A stretch of DNA of 64,000 nt from Flavobacterium davisii (GTDB lineage: Bacteria > Bacteroidota > Bacteroidia > Flavobacteriales > Flavobacteriaceae). Positions 32,065 to 43,025 of the stretch are shown here, piece after piece (positions within the stretch are counted from its first letter, which is position 1; each line of letters starts with the position of its first letter). The notes beneath the pieces are model-generated. The model was not told where the DNA came from, ran no database searches, and saw only the letters and a program-made list of their open reading frames with translations. The stretch lies in NCBI RefSeq assembly GCF_019565505.1, contig NZ_CP067378.1:1612001-1676000 (forward strand), in the 5' to 3' direction. The position numbers and the translations under genes are program-made.

Positions 32065-35000
32065 TTACAAATTTACCACTTCCACCTTTTCACCAACATA
32101 AACCAATGCTTTTTTTTCAATTTGATACCCCATTTCGATTAAAGCTTTTTCATAGTCTAGGAGTTGTTGTATATATTTTGGTTGTGGTGTTCCTGTTTTG
32201 TAATCCAATAAAAAAGCCTTATTATCTTTTATAACTATTCTATCTGGCACATGATTGGACTCGCCTTTTTTCAGGATTACTTTTTCATTATACACTACAC
32301 CATTTTCAGCAAAAAAATCAGATAAATCAGGATGTTCTATTATTTCTGTTAGTGTTATTTTTATTTCATTTTCTTGTGATTTAACAATCAAGCCATTTTC
32401 AATTGCTTTAATTAGGGCTAGTTCTATATCATTTTTTGTTTTTATATAGGATAATATTTCATGTAGCGTATTACCAAATTCAATAGCCTCTAATTGTTTA
32501 CTTCCCCACATCATGGCTTCTCGCTGTGCAATCTTAATGGCTTCTGTAGCAATTGTAGTGGTTACAGGAGGGATGACTTCTACTGGATTTGTTATAATGT
32601 GTGGAATGGATATTCTTTCTGAATTACCAAAATAGTATGTCTTCTCTTCTACATTGAATTCTTTCTGATTCTCTACATATTCAATAAAAAAAGAAGCTAA
32701 AGTATTGGGTAAATGGCCTTGTTTGTTCCGTTCTTTCCACGAAGAGATAATATATAATTGTTCTTCTGGTCTAGTTAAAGCAACATAAAGAACGTTGATA
32801 TTATCTAACAAATCTTCTTGCATTTTTTCTTGATACACCTCAGAAGCTTCCGAACCATAGTTTGTGACTTTACTAGATTTATCTATTAGAAATTTCTCAA
32901 TTTCTTTTGTTTCTTCGGGTGCATCTAACCACATTTTTTCGCGTTTGTTCCTACTATAGTTTTCATCTGCAAAAGGAAAAATGACAACAGGAAATTCGAG
33001 ACCTTTTGATTTATGTATCGTCATAATACGAATTGCATTAGCTCCTTCTGACGTAGGTACACTTAATTTATGACCATTCTTTTCCCAATAATCAAGAAAA
33101 TCAGGTATTGAAAATTGATTTTTTACATCTTTTTCTAATATAACATCTAAAAAATATTGCACATAGGCATTATTTTTTTCCACAGGAATACCATTTAAAA
33201 TCAAATGTTCTACAAGTTCGTATAATGATTTACGACGTATATTTTGAAAATCAATTGTTATTTGAAAATCCATTAACCATTTTTGTAATGTTTCTTCATT
33301 TAACTTGTTTATCCCTTCTGCTATAAAATCATGAATGGGCAGTACGGTATTAAATTCTATTGCTAAATAGTACAATGCGGATGCTAATGCTTCTCGATCT
33401 TTTGTATTAGTCAGATAACGCATCATATTTAGCAAAAACTGGACTTCAGAGGCGGTTTCTAACAACAAACTTTCGGAAGATATAACAGGTATATCTTGCT
33501 GCGTTAAATAGTTAGCTAATAAGACTCCTTTACTATTACTTCTAACTAAAATAACCATTTCATTGTATGAATATCCTTTTTGTTGAATTTCTAAAATACT
33601 CTGCCTTGTTTTTTTTAGATATAAATCATCCTGTGAGATTTCATCTTCATCATTATCTAAGTTTACATTGCTTCCTTTTGGCAAAAAATGAATATTAACA
33701 AAACCTCCTTTTTTATTCTTTACTTTCTGAAAACTTTTATTTTCATACAAATCTTTATAAGATGCTTCTTCAAACTTAGATGACAGCTGTTTAAAAAAGG
33801 CATTATTAAAATGAATGATGTTTTCGCAACTTCTATAATTAGTATCTAGGTCTATTACTTTTTTATCTTTATTACTAAAAGGATTGGCTTGATTAGCTAA
33901 GCGAATAAATTGCTCTGCTTTTCCACCTCTCCAACGATAAATAGACTGTTTAGGATCGCCCACTAAGAGCAATGATCCTCGTACTCCTTGCAAATCTTCG
34001 CTTGAAAGTGCATTATCTATTAAGGGAATTAAATTTTGCCACTGCATTTCTGATGTATCTTGAAATTCATCTATAAAAAAATGCTTGTATTTTTCGCCTA
34101 AACGTTCGTATATAAAGGGTGCTGGTTGATTTTGAATTTGTTCGTTAATTAATTTATTAAACTCTGCAATAGATAAAATTTGTTGATCTTCTTGTATATT
34201 TTTTAATTGATTACTAACCGTATTTAGCAATGATAAAGGTGTAATATTTTTCAGAAAAGCATCATACAAATCTTTTTTTTGAAGTTGATTATAAATCCCT
34301 TCTAAAACACTCAATAGTTCTGGAACACAAGATTCTATAAGTGTTTTATCTTTGGCTGATTTATTAATTCTTACATCATCCAATTCATGATATGTTTTAT
34401 TATTTGGATTAAAATTGCCTTCTGCAATGCCTTGTATATGTTTTGGAAAATGTCCTGCTGAAAATGATTTCAAATCAATTCCTTTACTTTCCATCCACTC
34501 TAACAATAAAACCGCTTCATTCTTTGTTTCTTGAAGTATTAATTCACATTGCTCTAACAAACGGTTTCGTAATAACACAAAATCTTGAATAGATTTATCT
34601 TTTAGTAATGCTATTTCTTCACGATTATTTTCATTCGTAATTAATTTTCCTGTATTAAAAATTTCATTGGATACGTCCCAAGATTTATCATCATCTGTCT
34701 TTTCCATTGTAAAATCAACCAATAGCTTGGTTAACTCAGGATCATTACCTGCTTGTGCTACAATAGCATCTACTGCCTCTTGAAGTAAATTATCCGTATC
34801 TAGAGACACCTCAAAAGTTATAGGCAAGTTCAAATCAATTGCAAAGGAGCGAATAACTTTATGGGTAAATTTATCAATAGTTGAAATATCAAAAGCAGCA
34901 TAGTTATGAATTAGATTTTTAATAATTGACTGCGCTTTTGTTGTAATTTGGTTCAGACTTAATCCTGTGTCAACCGCTATGTCTTGCATTAAATCAAGTG

Positions 35001-35226
35001 TCTTAGCTGCTGGATTATCACTTGTAAAGTCAAAAAGACTGCTTACAATTCTGCTTTTCATTTCATGAACCGCTTTATTGGTAAATGTTATAGCTAGAAT
35101 ATTTCGATACGCATCCTCTTTTGAGGATAATAAAATAATTTTCAAATATTCTTTAACTAGAGTATACGTTTTACCTGCTCCTGCTGATGCGTTATAAATG
35201 GTGAAAGCGGAATTTTGTTTAGTCAT
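32065..35226 (-). CDS. AddA/RecB-like UvrD-family helicase-nuclease
   Basis: 1053 residues, intact. Walker A at the N terminus (NASAGAGKTYTLVKEY), the helicase motif FIDEFQDTSEMQW, LLVGDPKQSIYRWRGG, and a late IMTIHKSKGLEFPVVIFP motif are all present. The C-terminal PD-(D/E)XK nuclease domain has PDRIVIKDN and LDYKTGTPQ. It works with the AddB-like protein at 26466-29223 in resection of double-strand breaks, recognising a regulatory Chi-type site. No signal peptide. Confidence 0.9.
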   Translation of the reverse strand: MTKQNSAFTIYNASAGAGKTYTLVKEYLKIILLSSKEDAYRNILAITFTNKAVHEMKSRIVSSLFDFTSDNPAAKTLDLMQDIAVDTGLSLNQITTKAQSIIKNLIHNYAAFDISTIDKFTHKVIRSFAIDLNLPITFEVSLDTDNLLQEAVDAIVAQAGNDPELTKLLVDFTMEKTDDDKSWDVSNEIFNTGKLITNENNREEIALLKDKSIQDFVLLRNRLLEQCELILQETKNEAVLLLEWMESKGIDLKSFSAGHFPKHIQGIAEGNFNPNNKTYHELDDVRINKSAKDKTLIESCVPELLSVLEGIYNQLQKKDLYDAFLKNITPLSLLNTVSNQLKNIQEDQQILSIAEFNKLINEQIQNQPAPFIYERLGEKYKHFFIDEFQDTSEMQWQNLIPLIDNALSSEDLQGVRGSLLLVGDPKQSIYRWRGGKAEQFIRLANQANPFSNKDKKVIDLDTNYRSCENIIHFNNAFFKQLSSKFEEASYKDLYENKSFQKVKNKKGGFVNIHFLPKGSNVNLDNDEDEISQDDLYLKKTRQSILEIQQKGYSYNEMVILVRSNSKGVLLANYLTQQDIPVISSESLLLETASEVQFLLNMMRYLTNTKDREALASALYYLAIEFNTVLPIHDFIAEGINKLNEETLQKWLMDFQITIDFQNIRRKSLYELVEHLILNGIPVEKNNAYVQYFLDVILEKDVKNQFSIPDFLDYWEKNGHKLSVPTSEGANAIRIMTIHKSKGLEFPVVIFPFADENYSRNKREKMWLDAPEETKEIEKFLIDKSSKVTNYGSEASEVYQEKMQEDLLDNINVLYVALTRPEEQLYIISSWKERNKQGHLPNTLASFFIEYVENQKEFNVEEKTYYFGNSERISIPHIITNPVEVIPPVTTTIATEAIKIAQREAMMWGSKQLEAIEFGNTLHEILSYIKTKNDIELALIKAIENGLIVKSQENEIKITLTEIIEHPDLSDFFAENGVVYNEKVILKKGESNHVPDRIVIKDNKAFLLDYKTGTPQPKYIQQLLDYEKALIEMGYQIEKKALVYVGEKVEVVNL

Positions 35227-35402
35227 TAAAAAAAAAATTAGAAGAATATTTTATCTATTTTAAAATTTTACAAGTATATAAAGTAATAAAAAACAAGGGG
35301 TTCATTAATCTTTATAGAGAAATAAATTATAACTATTTCTTTATCCAAAGTTAATTGATTAATTTTGAAATCAAATTTATTAATTACTAAAACAATAATA
35401 TT

Positions 35403-36009
35403 ATGGCATTTGAATTACCGCAATTACCTTACGCGTATGATGCGTTAGAACCTCATATTGATGCGAGAACTATGGAAATCCACCATACAAAACACCATAA
35501 TGCTTACACAACTAATTTAAATGCCGCTGTTGCAGGTACTGAATTAGAAGGTAAGCCAATAGAAGAAATACTAGAAAATTTAGATATGACAAAAGCTGCT
35601 ATCCGTAATAATGGAGGTGGTTTTTATAATCACAACTTATTCTGGACTGTGATGTCTCCAAATGGTGGTGGAGAGCCTACAGGTGAATTGGCTGAGGCCA
35701 TTAATTCAGCTTTTGGAAATTTTGCCGCTTTTAAAGAAGCTTTTACAAAAGCAGGTGCTACACAGTTTGGTTCTGGATGGGCTTGGTTGTGTGTAAAAGA
35801 GGGACAATTAGAGGTTTGCGCAACAGCTAATCAAGATAACACGCTAATGCCCCGGTATAGGTTGTGGTGGCACACCTATTTTAGGAATGGATGTTTGGGA
35901 ACATGCTTATTACCTAAACTACCAAAACCGTCGTCCAGATTATATGGAGGCTTTCTTTAATGTTATTAATTGGGAAGAAGTAACTAGACGTTATAACGAA
36001 GCAAAATAA
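35403..36009 (+). CDS. sodA: Superoxide dismutase (Mn/Fe), frame broken once
   Basis: Reconstructed to about 202 residues. The N-terminal metal His motif [16 protein letters not shown] and the central [12 protein letters not shown] are present, then GSGWAWL. An extra C near 35854 diverts the frame; corrected, it reads [19 protein letters not shown], which supplies the metal Asp and His, and ends YNEAK. The metal (Mn, Fe or either) cannot be decided safely from sequence. It detoxifies superoxide in the cytoplasm. A TAATTTTG box lies at 35360-35367. Confidence 0.93.
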
Positions 36010-36037
36010 AAGAGGCTGTCTAGAAAGACGCTAATCC

Positions 36038-36096
36038 TATCATTTTCGACCAAAGGGAAAAATTATTCTGATAATAAGTATTTCCTCTTGGTCGAA
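36038..36096. repeat. Long inverted repeat downstream of sodA
   Basis: TTCGACCAAAGGGAAA and TTTCCTCTTGGTCGAA form a near-perfect 16-bp stem with a loop of about 25 nt. It lies 30 bases after sodA. It has no clean T tract, so it is more likely a small palindromic repeat element or mRNA 3'-end hairpin than a simple terminator. Confidence 0.5.
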
Positions 36097-36140
36097 TTAA
36101 CAAAATAATCACTAACGTATGTATTACAATTTAAATAGTA

Positions 36141-36710
36141 CTATTTGAATTGTATAATACCAAAAGGAGTTATGCAATAATCTAAAACAATATCAGAAGC
36201 ACTAATATCCGATACCAACTCCTCTTCAGGATCAAAATAAGAAAGTCCTATTTTTATCGTGTCAGGCTTACAACCTGATAAAAATTGATCATAAAATCCT
36301 TTCCCATAACCTACACGGTTGCCTTTTTTATCATACGCTAATAAAGGGACAAAAACTACATTTATTTTAGAAACAGGAACCTCTATACCCTCTATTGGTT
36401 CTGGAATACCATAACTATTAATTTGAAAGTGTGTATTATCGGTTAAGAGATAATGTATCATTTCTCTCGTGTTAAAATTAGATTTAGAAACGATTACTTC
36501 TTTATCTCTACCGGATAAAATTTGAAGAATAAATTCAGTATTAATTTCTTTTTGTTTTTCTATAGGCAAAAAAAGATGAAAATACGTCTTGTCCCAAATA
36601 GGCAAATCCAAACAATGATTCGCTATATTCAAGCTATCATTCATAATTTCATCAAAAGTAAGTGCTTTACGCAATGTTTTATATTTTTCTCTAAGGTCTT
36701 TTTTATTCAT
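36141..36710 (-). CDS. 5-formyltetrahydrofolate cyclo-ligase
   Basis: 189 residues, normal for the family. It starts MNKKDLREKYKTLRKALTF; the key motif GNRVGYGKGFYDQFLSGC (ATP and folate binding) lies around residues 128-145. Converts 5-formyl-THF to 5,10-methenyl-THF using ATP, returning a storage folate to the one-carbon pool. It is monocistronic here and divergent from uvrC, about 70 bases apart. Confidence 0.9.
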   Translation of the reverse strand: MNKKDLREKYKTLRKALTFDEIMNDSLNIANHCLDLPIWDKTYFHLFLPIEKQKEINTEFILQILSGRDKEVIVSKSNFNTREMIHYLLTDNTHFQINSYGIPEPIEGIEVPVSKINVVFVPLLAYDKKGNRVGYGKGFYDQFLSGCKPDTIKIGLSYFDPEEELVSDISASDIVLDYCITPFGIIQFK

Positions 36711-36783
36711 AAGACAAATGTAAAAGAAAATAAATTAAATTTGTTTGTTTTTCACGTACTAAACCAGACCTATATTATCTTAC

Positions 36784-38573
36784 ATGAGCTCTTCACTTGA
36801 ACTTCAAATTCAAACATTACCCGATCAACGGTGTCTATCAATATTTTGACAAAGAAGGAAAGATTTTATATGTTGGAAAAGCAAAAAACCTAAAAAAGCG
36901 AGTTTCTTCCTATTTTACCAAAACACATGATACAGCCCGAATTAATGTTTTGGTAAAAAAAATAGTAGAAATTAAACATATAGTGGTTCCAACTGAAACA
37001 GACGCTTTACTATTAGAGAATAATCTAATTAAAAAACTACAACCTCGTTATAATATTAATTTAAAGGATGACAAAACATATCCTTGGATCTGTATTAAAA
37101 ACGAAGCTTTTCCTAGAATATTTCCTACTAGAAGAATGATTAAAGACGGATCAGAATATTTTGGCCCTTACACTAGTTTTAAAACGGTAAATACTATTTT
37201 AGAACTCATCAAAGAACTTTATCCTTTGCGTACTTGCAGTTATGACTTAAGTCAGTCTAATATTCGATCTGAAAAATTTAAAGTTTGCCTTGAATATCAT
37301 ATAGGTAATTGCAAAGGCCCTTGTGAAGGTTACGAAACACAGGCTCATTATCATCAGCAAGTAAATGCTATCAGAGAAATTTTAAAAGGTAATTTTAAAG
37401 ATTCATTACGGGACTTTAAGAAAATGATGCAGGAATTAGCGATGGACTTGCGATTTGAAGAAGCTCAAAAAATAAAAGAAAAGATAGAAGTTTTAGAAAA
37501 TTACCAAGCGAAATCTACTATTTTAAATCCTAAAATAACTAATCTTGATGTTTTTTCGATTATTTCCGATGAAACAATGGCTTACATCAATTTTTTACAA
37601 ATATCACATGGTGCCATTATTCGATCTCACACAATGGACATTAAAAAGAAATTGGAAGAAACGGATTTGGAACTTTTAGAGCTAGGCATTATTGAATTAC
37701 GCGAACGTTTTCATTTAAACGCTAAAGAAATTATCGTTCCTTTTGAAGTAAATTTAGGTGATAAAATAACCATTACAATTCCTAAATTAGGTGATAAAAA
37801 ACAAATTTTAGATCTTTCCGAACGCAATGCAAAATATTATCGTTTAGATCAATTAAAACAAATTAAAATAGTAGATCCTGAAAGACACACAAATAGACTA
37901 ATGGCTCAAATGCAAAAAGATTTACGTTTAGCCGTAGAACCTCGTCATATAGAATGTTTTGATAATTCTAACATACAAGGTACTAATCCTGTTTCTGCTT
38001 GCGTTGTATTTAAGAATGGAAAACCTAGCAAAAAGGATTATCGCCATTTTAACATTAAAACAGTAGAAGGACCTAATGATTTTGCTTCTATGGAGGAAGT
38101 GGTATACAGAAGATATAAACGTTTATTAGAAGAAGAAGAGCCCTTACCACAACTCATCATAATTGATGGAGGAAAAGGCCAACTCTCTTCTGCTTTAAAA
38201 AGCTTAGATGATTTAGGTTTAAGAGGCAAAATTGCCATAATAGGTATTGCTAAAAAATTAGAAGAAATTTTTTATCCAGGGCGATTCTATTCCTTTGTAC
38301 CTTGACAAAAGATCAGAAACACTTAAAACGATACAATATTTACGGAATGAAGCCCACCGATTTGGTATTACTTTTCACCGAGATAAACGAAGTAAAAATG
38401 CTATACAATCAGAATTAGAAACGATTCCCGGAATTGGTGAAAAAACAAGGGAAATTTTACTAAAACATTTCAAAAGCGTAAAAAGAATTAAGGAAGCTAC
38501 AGAAAAAGAAATCTCTGATATTATAGGACTTTCAAAAGCCAAAAAAATTCACGAATTTTATACTAAAAAATAG
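36784..38573 (+). CDS. uvrC: Excinuclease ABC subunit C, frame broken twice
   Basis: Reconstructed to about 596 residues from the ATG at 36784 (MSSSLELQIQTLPD). The first break is at about 36832, where a CCC appears as C, which fits a 2-base loss (should read LPDQPGVYQYFD). The GIY-YIG nuclease follows (ILYVGKAKNLKKR). A UVR region, the endonuclease domain (CFDNSNIQGTNPVSACVVF, IIDGGKGQL) and a C-terminal helix-hairpin-helix (IPGIGEKTREILLKHF) complete it. A second break, an extra G near 38282, should read YPGDSIPLYLDKRS. It makes both incisions around DNA lesions in nucleotide excision repair. Confidence 0.93.
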
Positions 38574-38577
38574 CTAT

Positions 38578-40823
38578 ATGCTTAATAAAAAATCTACTAA
38601 TTACTTAGTAATTCTACTTTCGAGTAGCTTTTTATGGTTCCTTATATGCACTATTATCTTTAACGTCCCCATTTTCGCACAAGACCTTAGTAAAAAACCA
38701 AAAATTGGTCTTGTTTTAAGTGGAGGTGGCGCTAAAGGCTTGGCTCATATTGGCGCATTAAAAGAAATAGAAAGAGCAGGAATTAAAATAGATTATATAG
38801 GCGGTACCAGCATGGGAGCTATTATAGGTGGATTATATGCTTGTGGATATACAGCACATGAACTTGATTCTATTTTTAGCGAAACAGATCCTGATTCTAT
38901 CTTACGCGACAGAATACCTAGAGACAATCAAACTTTTTACGAAAAATACAACAATGAAGTATATGCCGTAACACTTCCTTTCCAGAAATTTAAAATATCA
39001 GTTCCTAAAGGAATCTCAAAAGGTCTTTATAATTTTAACTTAATCAGCAAATTAACCCATCCTTATCGCCATATTACAGATTTTAGCTTATTAAAGATCC
39101 CCTTCTTATGTATTACTACAGATCTAGAAACAGGTCAAGAAATAGTTCTAAAAAAAGGAAACCTACCATTAAGTTTATCTGCAAGTGGTGCTTTTCCTTC
39201 ATTATATTCTCCTGTACAAATAGAAAATCGTTTCTATATAGATGGCGGAGTAACAAACAACTTTCCTGTTGAAGAAGTCAAAAAAATGGGAGCTGATATA
39301 ATCATAGCTATAGATGTACAGGATAACCTAAAAGACATTGATAATATTAGTGGGGCTACGGGTATATTATCTCAAATATCAAACTTTAGCACATTACAAA
39401 ATATTGAAAAGAAAAAACAATTAATTGATATTTACATCAAACCAAATATTAATCCCTACTCCGTTATTTCATTCGAAGAAGGTAAAGACATCATACAAAC
39501 AGGCGTAGATGCCTGTCAACCACATTGGGAAAAATTAAAATCACTAGGTATAATTCATATCCCATCTATTTTAAAAAAGAAAAAGAAAGTATACTAAATA
39601 TAAATGGTATAGGCATTGAAGGTTCTAAAAACTATACAAGAAGTTACTTTTTGGGAAAATTACGCTTTCTTCCTGAAAACAAAATTACATACAATCAATT
39701 GCATTCAGGACTAAACAATCTAAATGCCACACAAAATTTCACATCTATTACGTATGAATTTATACGTAACAACAATAAAGACGATTTAATTATTAATGTG
39801 GTTGATAACCCTATTAAAACATATCTCAAATTAGGATTACATTATGATGATGTTTTTAAATCCGGAGTCCTATTTAATATAACCCATAAAAATTTAATTT
39901 TCAAAAATGATGTGGGCTCCTTAGATCTAATACTAGGAGATAATACACGATTTAATTTAGATTATTATATTGACAATGGGTATCGTTGGAGTTTTGGATT
40001 TAAAAGTAACTACGACCAGTTTAATAGAAATAGCGAAGTAGATTTTAAGGGAAATAAATTAATAAATCATATTCAAAAAAATTCAGTCGAAATTAGTTAT
40101 AAATCACTATCTAACAAAACGTACCTACAAACAATTTTCGCACAAAAATTTTTAATCGGAGCAGGAATAGAACATAAATACATAAATATAACTTCTAACT
40201 CAACAGGTAATCTTCCTTCTCAATTAGATAAAAGCCACTATTTAAGTGCCATAGGATTTATGAGATTTGACTCATTTGATAACAAATATTTCCCTAAATC
40301 AGGTTGGTATTTTTTTGGTGATATTAACAGTATTTTTCATTCGTCAAATTACTCTGGTGATTTTGAAAAGGCTTCATTATTTATGGCAGATATGGCATAC
40401 GTAAAAACTTTTTGGAATCACTTTTCAATAAAAATACAATCCGAAGGAGGTTTTACCATTGGCAAAAAACTTAATAATATTAATGAATTTATATTAGGTG
40501 GTTATGGATTTCATCATTTTGGAAATTTCAGACCTTTTTTAGGATATGATTTTTCATCAAAAAGCGGAGACAGTTATGTAAAAGGAAGTTTAAGTTGCGA
40601 TTATATATTTTACAAAAAGCACCATCTTAATTTTACCGCTAATTTTTCAAATATAGGAAAAAAGATATTTAATGATGGCGAATGGATTACAAAGCCCGAC
40701 TATACTGGATATGGTATAGGATACGGATTAGAAACGCTTATTGGCCCAATTGAAATTAAACATTCTTGGTCTCCTGAAACCACTAAACATTATACTTTTT
40801 TTAGCGTAGGATTTTATTTTTAA
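38578..40823 (+). CDS. Patatin-Omp85 fusion (PlpD-like), frame broken once
   Basis: Reconstructed to about 748 residues. A hydrophobic N-terminal segment ends in PIFAQ (signal peptide). The patatin domain has SGGGAKGLAHIG (oxyanion), GGTSMGA with the Ser nucleophile, and FYIDGGVTNNFP with the Asp. A POTRA-like linker and a C-terminal beta-barrel of the Omp85/surface-antigen type follow, ending in the aromatic YTFFSVGFYF signal. A missing A near 39578 (should read ILKKEKESILNINGIGIEG) splits the gene between the two domains. Such proteins insert in the outer membrane, with the lipase domain exposed or released. It follows uvrC by 4 bases. Confidence 0.88.
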
Positions 40824-40920
40824 TTTTTATGTTAAAGATTTCTATAAAATTTATTTTTATTGGTTTATTATTCTTAAAAAAGCTATTTTTGGAACGATAT
40901 AAACCAAACTTTTAAATTTT

Positions 40921-42369
40921 ATGTCTATTTGGAAAAGAAAATCTATTGATCTTTTATTAGCTGAAGCTTCTGATTCAGAAAAAGGTCTAAAAAGAACGTT
41001 GTCTTCGGGTGCATTAGTTGCCTTAGGAATTGGAGCCATTATAGGAGCAGGCCTATTTTCATTAACAGGTATTGCTGCTGCTGAAAATGCAGGTCCTGCA
41101 GTAACTCTATCCTTTGTTTTAGCTGCAATTGGTTGTGCTTTTGCTGGACTATGTTATGCAGAATTTGCTTCAATGATTCCTGTTGCAGGAAGTGCATATA
41201 CTTATTCTTATGCTACTATGGGCGAATTTATGGCTTGGATCATTGGATGGGATTTGGTTTTAGAATACGCATTGGGTGCCGCTACAGTAGGAGTAAGCTG
41301 GTCGCGATATTTTTTAGAATTATTAAATAAATTTGGTATTCACCTACCCCATAGTTTGATATGTTCACCTTGGGAAACACTAAAACTAAGCGATGGTACA
41401 ACAATAGAAGGAGGAATTATTAATCTACCCGCTGTTCTTATCGTTTCATTACTTTCCCTATTGTTAATTAGAGGCACCAAAGAATCTGCCAATCTAAATA
41501 ATTTTTTAGTAATCCTAAAAGTTACTGTTGTTATACTTTTTATTATATTGGGTTGGAATTATATTAATCCTTCTAATTATAGCCCATACATTCCAGAAAA
41601 CACTGGAGTTAAAGGTCATTTTGGATGGTCAGGTATAGCCGCAGGTGCTGCAACTGTCTTTTTTGCTTTTATAGGTTTTGACGCTGTATCTACAGCAGCA
41701 CAGGAAGCAAAAAACCCTCAAAAAGGTATGCCAATAGGCATATTAGGTTCATTAATTGTATGCACAATATTATATGTCCTTTTTGCTCATGTTATGACAG
41801 GTTTAGTTCCTTATTATGAATTTGCTGGAGATGCAAAACCTGCTGCAACTGCATTTGCAAAAACACCTTACACTTTCTTACAAACTGGCTTAATAGTTGC
41901 GGTACTAGCAGGTTATACTTCTGTTATGCTCGTTATGCTAATGGGGCAAAGTCGTGTATTTTACACCATGAGTAATGATGGTTTATTACCTAAATTTTTT
42001 GGCACTATCCACCCTAAATACAGAACACCTTGGAAAACAAACATTTTTTTCCTAGTATTTGTTAGCATTTTTGCAGGTTTTGTTCCTGTATCTGATTTAG
42101 GTCACATGGTAAGTATTGGCACCTTATTAGCATTCGTATTAGTTTGTATAGGAGTCTTAGTAATGCGTCAAAAAATGCCTGAAATCCCGAGAGCCTTTAA
42201 AACACCATTAGTCCCTTTTGTTCCAATAGCAGGCATCCTAGTTTGTCTTTACTTAATGTATTCACTACCACTTGAAAGCTGGATGCGTTTAATTATTTGG
42301 ATGGCACTAGGTATTATTATATATTTTATATACGGCAAAAAAAATAGCAAACTCAACAATAAAGAATAA
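40921..42369 (+). CDS. APC-family amino acid permease
   Basis: 482 residues with about 12 transmembrane helices. Conserved signatures are GIGAIIGAGLFSLTGIAA near residues 36-55 and the FFAFIGFDAVSTAAQEAKNP loop around 240-260. A cationic amino acid or broad-specificity transporter of the YfnA type is most likely, but the substrate cannot be read from sequence. It runs alone and ends at a hairpin terminator. Confidence 0.9.
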   Translation: MSIWKRKSIDLLLAEASDSEKGLKRTLSSGALVALGIGAIIGAGLFSLTGIAAAENAGPAVTLSFVLAAIGCAFAGLCYAEFASMIPVAGSAYTYSYATMGEFMAWIIGWDLVLEYALGAATVGVSWSRYFLELLNKFGIHLPHSLICSPWETLKLSDGTTIEGGIINLPAVLIVSLLSLLLIRGTKESANLNNFLVILKVTVVILFIILGWNYINPSNYSPYIPENTGVKGHFGWSGIAAGAATVFFAFIGFDAVSTAAQEAKNPQKGMPIGILGSLIVCTILYVLFAHVMTGLVPYYEFAGDAKPAATAFAKTPYTFLQTGLIVAVLAGYTSVMLVMLMGQSRVFYTMSNDGLLPKFFGTIHPKYRTPWKTNIFFLVFVSIFAGFVPVSDLGHMVSIGTLLAFVLVCIGVLVMRQKMPEIPRAFKTPLVPFVPIAGILVCLYLMYSLPLESWMRLIIWMALGIIIYFIYGKKNSKLNNKE

Positions 42370-42388
42370 CAACTATTTATTTTAAATA

Positions 42389-42437
42389 AAAGCCTTCTAT
42401 TTAAAGAGCAAACTTTAACTAGAAGGCTTTATTTTAT
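42389..42437 (+). terminator. Terminator after permease
   Basis: AAAGCCTTCTA (42389-42399) pairs with TAGAAGGCTTT (42420-42430) over 11 bp, followed by ATTTTAT. It is 20 bases beyond the permease stop. Confidence 0.8.
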
Positions 42438-42576
42438 AGAGAAGTATCATCTAAAAAAATAATCATACCATCTAAGGTGCAAATTTACTATAATAACAAC
42501 GTGTAATACCTCTTGATTCGTGTATTCTGTAGTGAGTTTGGGTTTAGATAATTTCAAAACAAAAATGGGATACTAT

Positions 42577-42790
42577 TTTTCTCTTGCCAATCCCTCCTTA
42601 TTGCCCATAACTTAATCCTTACGAGAAAGTCTGGCAATGGATGAAAGATAAAATTGCAATGAAAATTGATGATACTCTAGCCGACTTAAACCAAAAATGG
42701 AAGAATTAATCAAAAATATCGGATAATAAAACAATTAAGTCTATAACGGGTTATCCGTTTTACTCAAATACTTTTTTACAGTATTTTTAA
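42577..42790 (+). pseudogene. IS630-type transposase remnant
   Basis: Translation of this stretch gives the C-terminal part of an IS630/Tc1-like transposase, including the catalytic Glu region (LPIPPYCP, stop, LNPYEKVWQWMKDKIAMK) and the end ITGYPFYSNTFLQYF. Two nonsense codons replace Glu before LNPYE and a Leu after QKWKN. No N-terminal part is present. The stop codon coincides with the left end of IS110 copy 2, so that element inserted at the very end of this dead one. Confidence 0.75.
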
Positions 42791-43025
42791 ACCCAGATTT
42801 CAAGAAAGTATTGTTCTTTGACAAATGAGAGCTAACTTGCACTTGCGAGCGAAGCCTATGTATAAAATGGTGAATTTATCCCCTCCCAGATTTTGGCTGA
42901 AATGTAAAAAGGCTTCCATTTGGAAGCCCTTTGAGACAATCAATGATGAAACACCATGTTATCTCGTATAGAATAATTTAAGCAAAGATATTACATTTCC
43001 TCGCATTTTAATAAAAAAATATTTT
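42786..43025 (+). ncRNA. IS110 left end, candidate bridge RNA (copy 2)
   Basis: 240-base leader of the transposase. The hairpin GGCTTCC (42911-42917), loop ATTT, GGAAGCC (42922-42928) is perfect, and other short pairings flank it. Bridge RNAs of IS110-group elements come from this position and guide target and donor choice. The function here is inferred from the family; the expressed ends are unknown. Confidence 0.5.

Noticed and set aside
38578-39597. Separate soluble patatin gene and separate outer membrane gene
   Set aside because: A single added A joins the frames and the second part lacks its own signal peptide, so one fused gene is the better reading.
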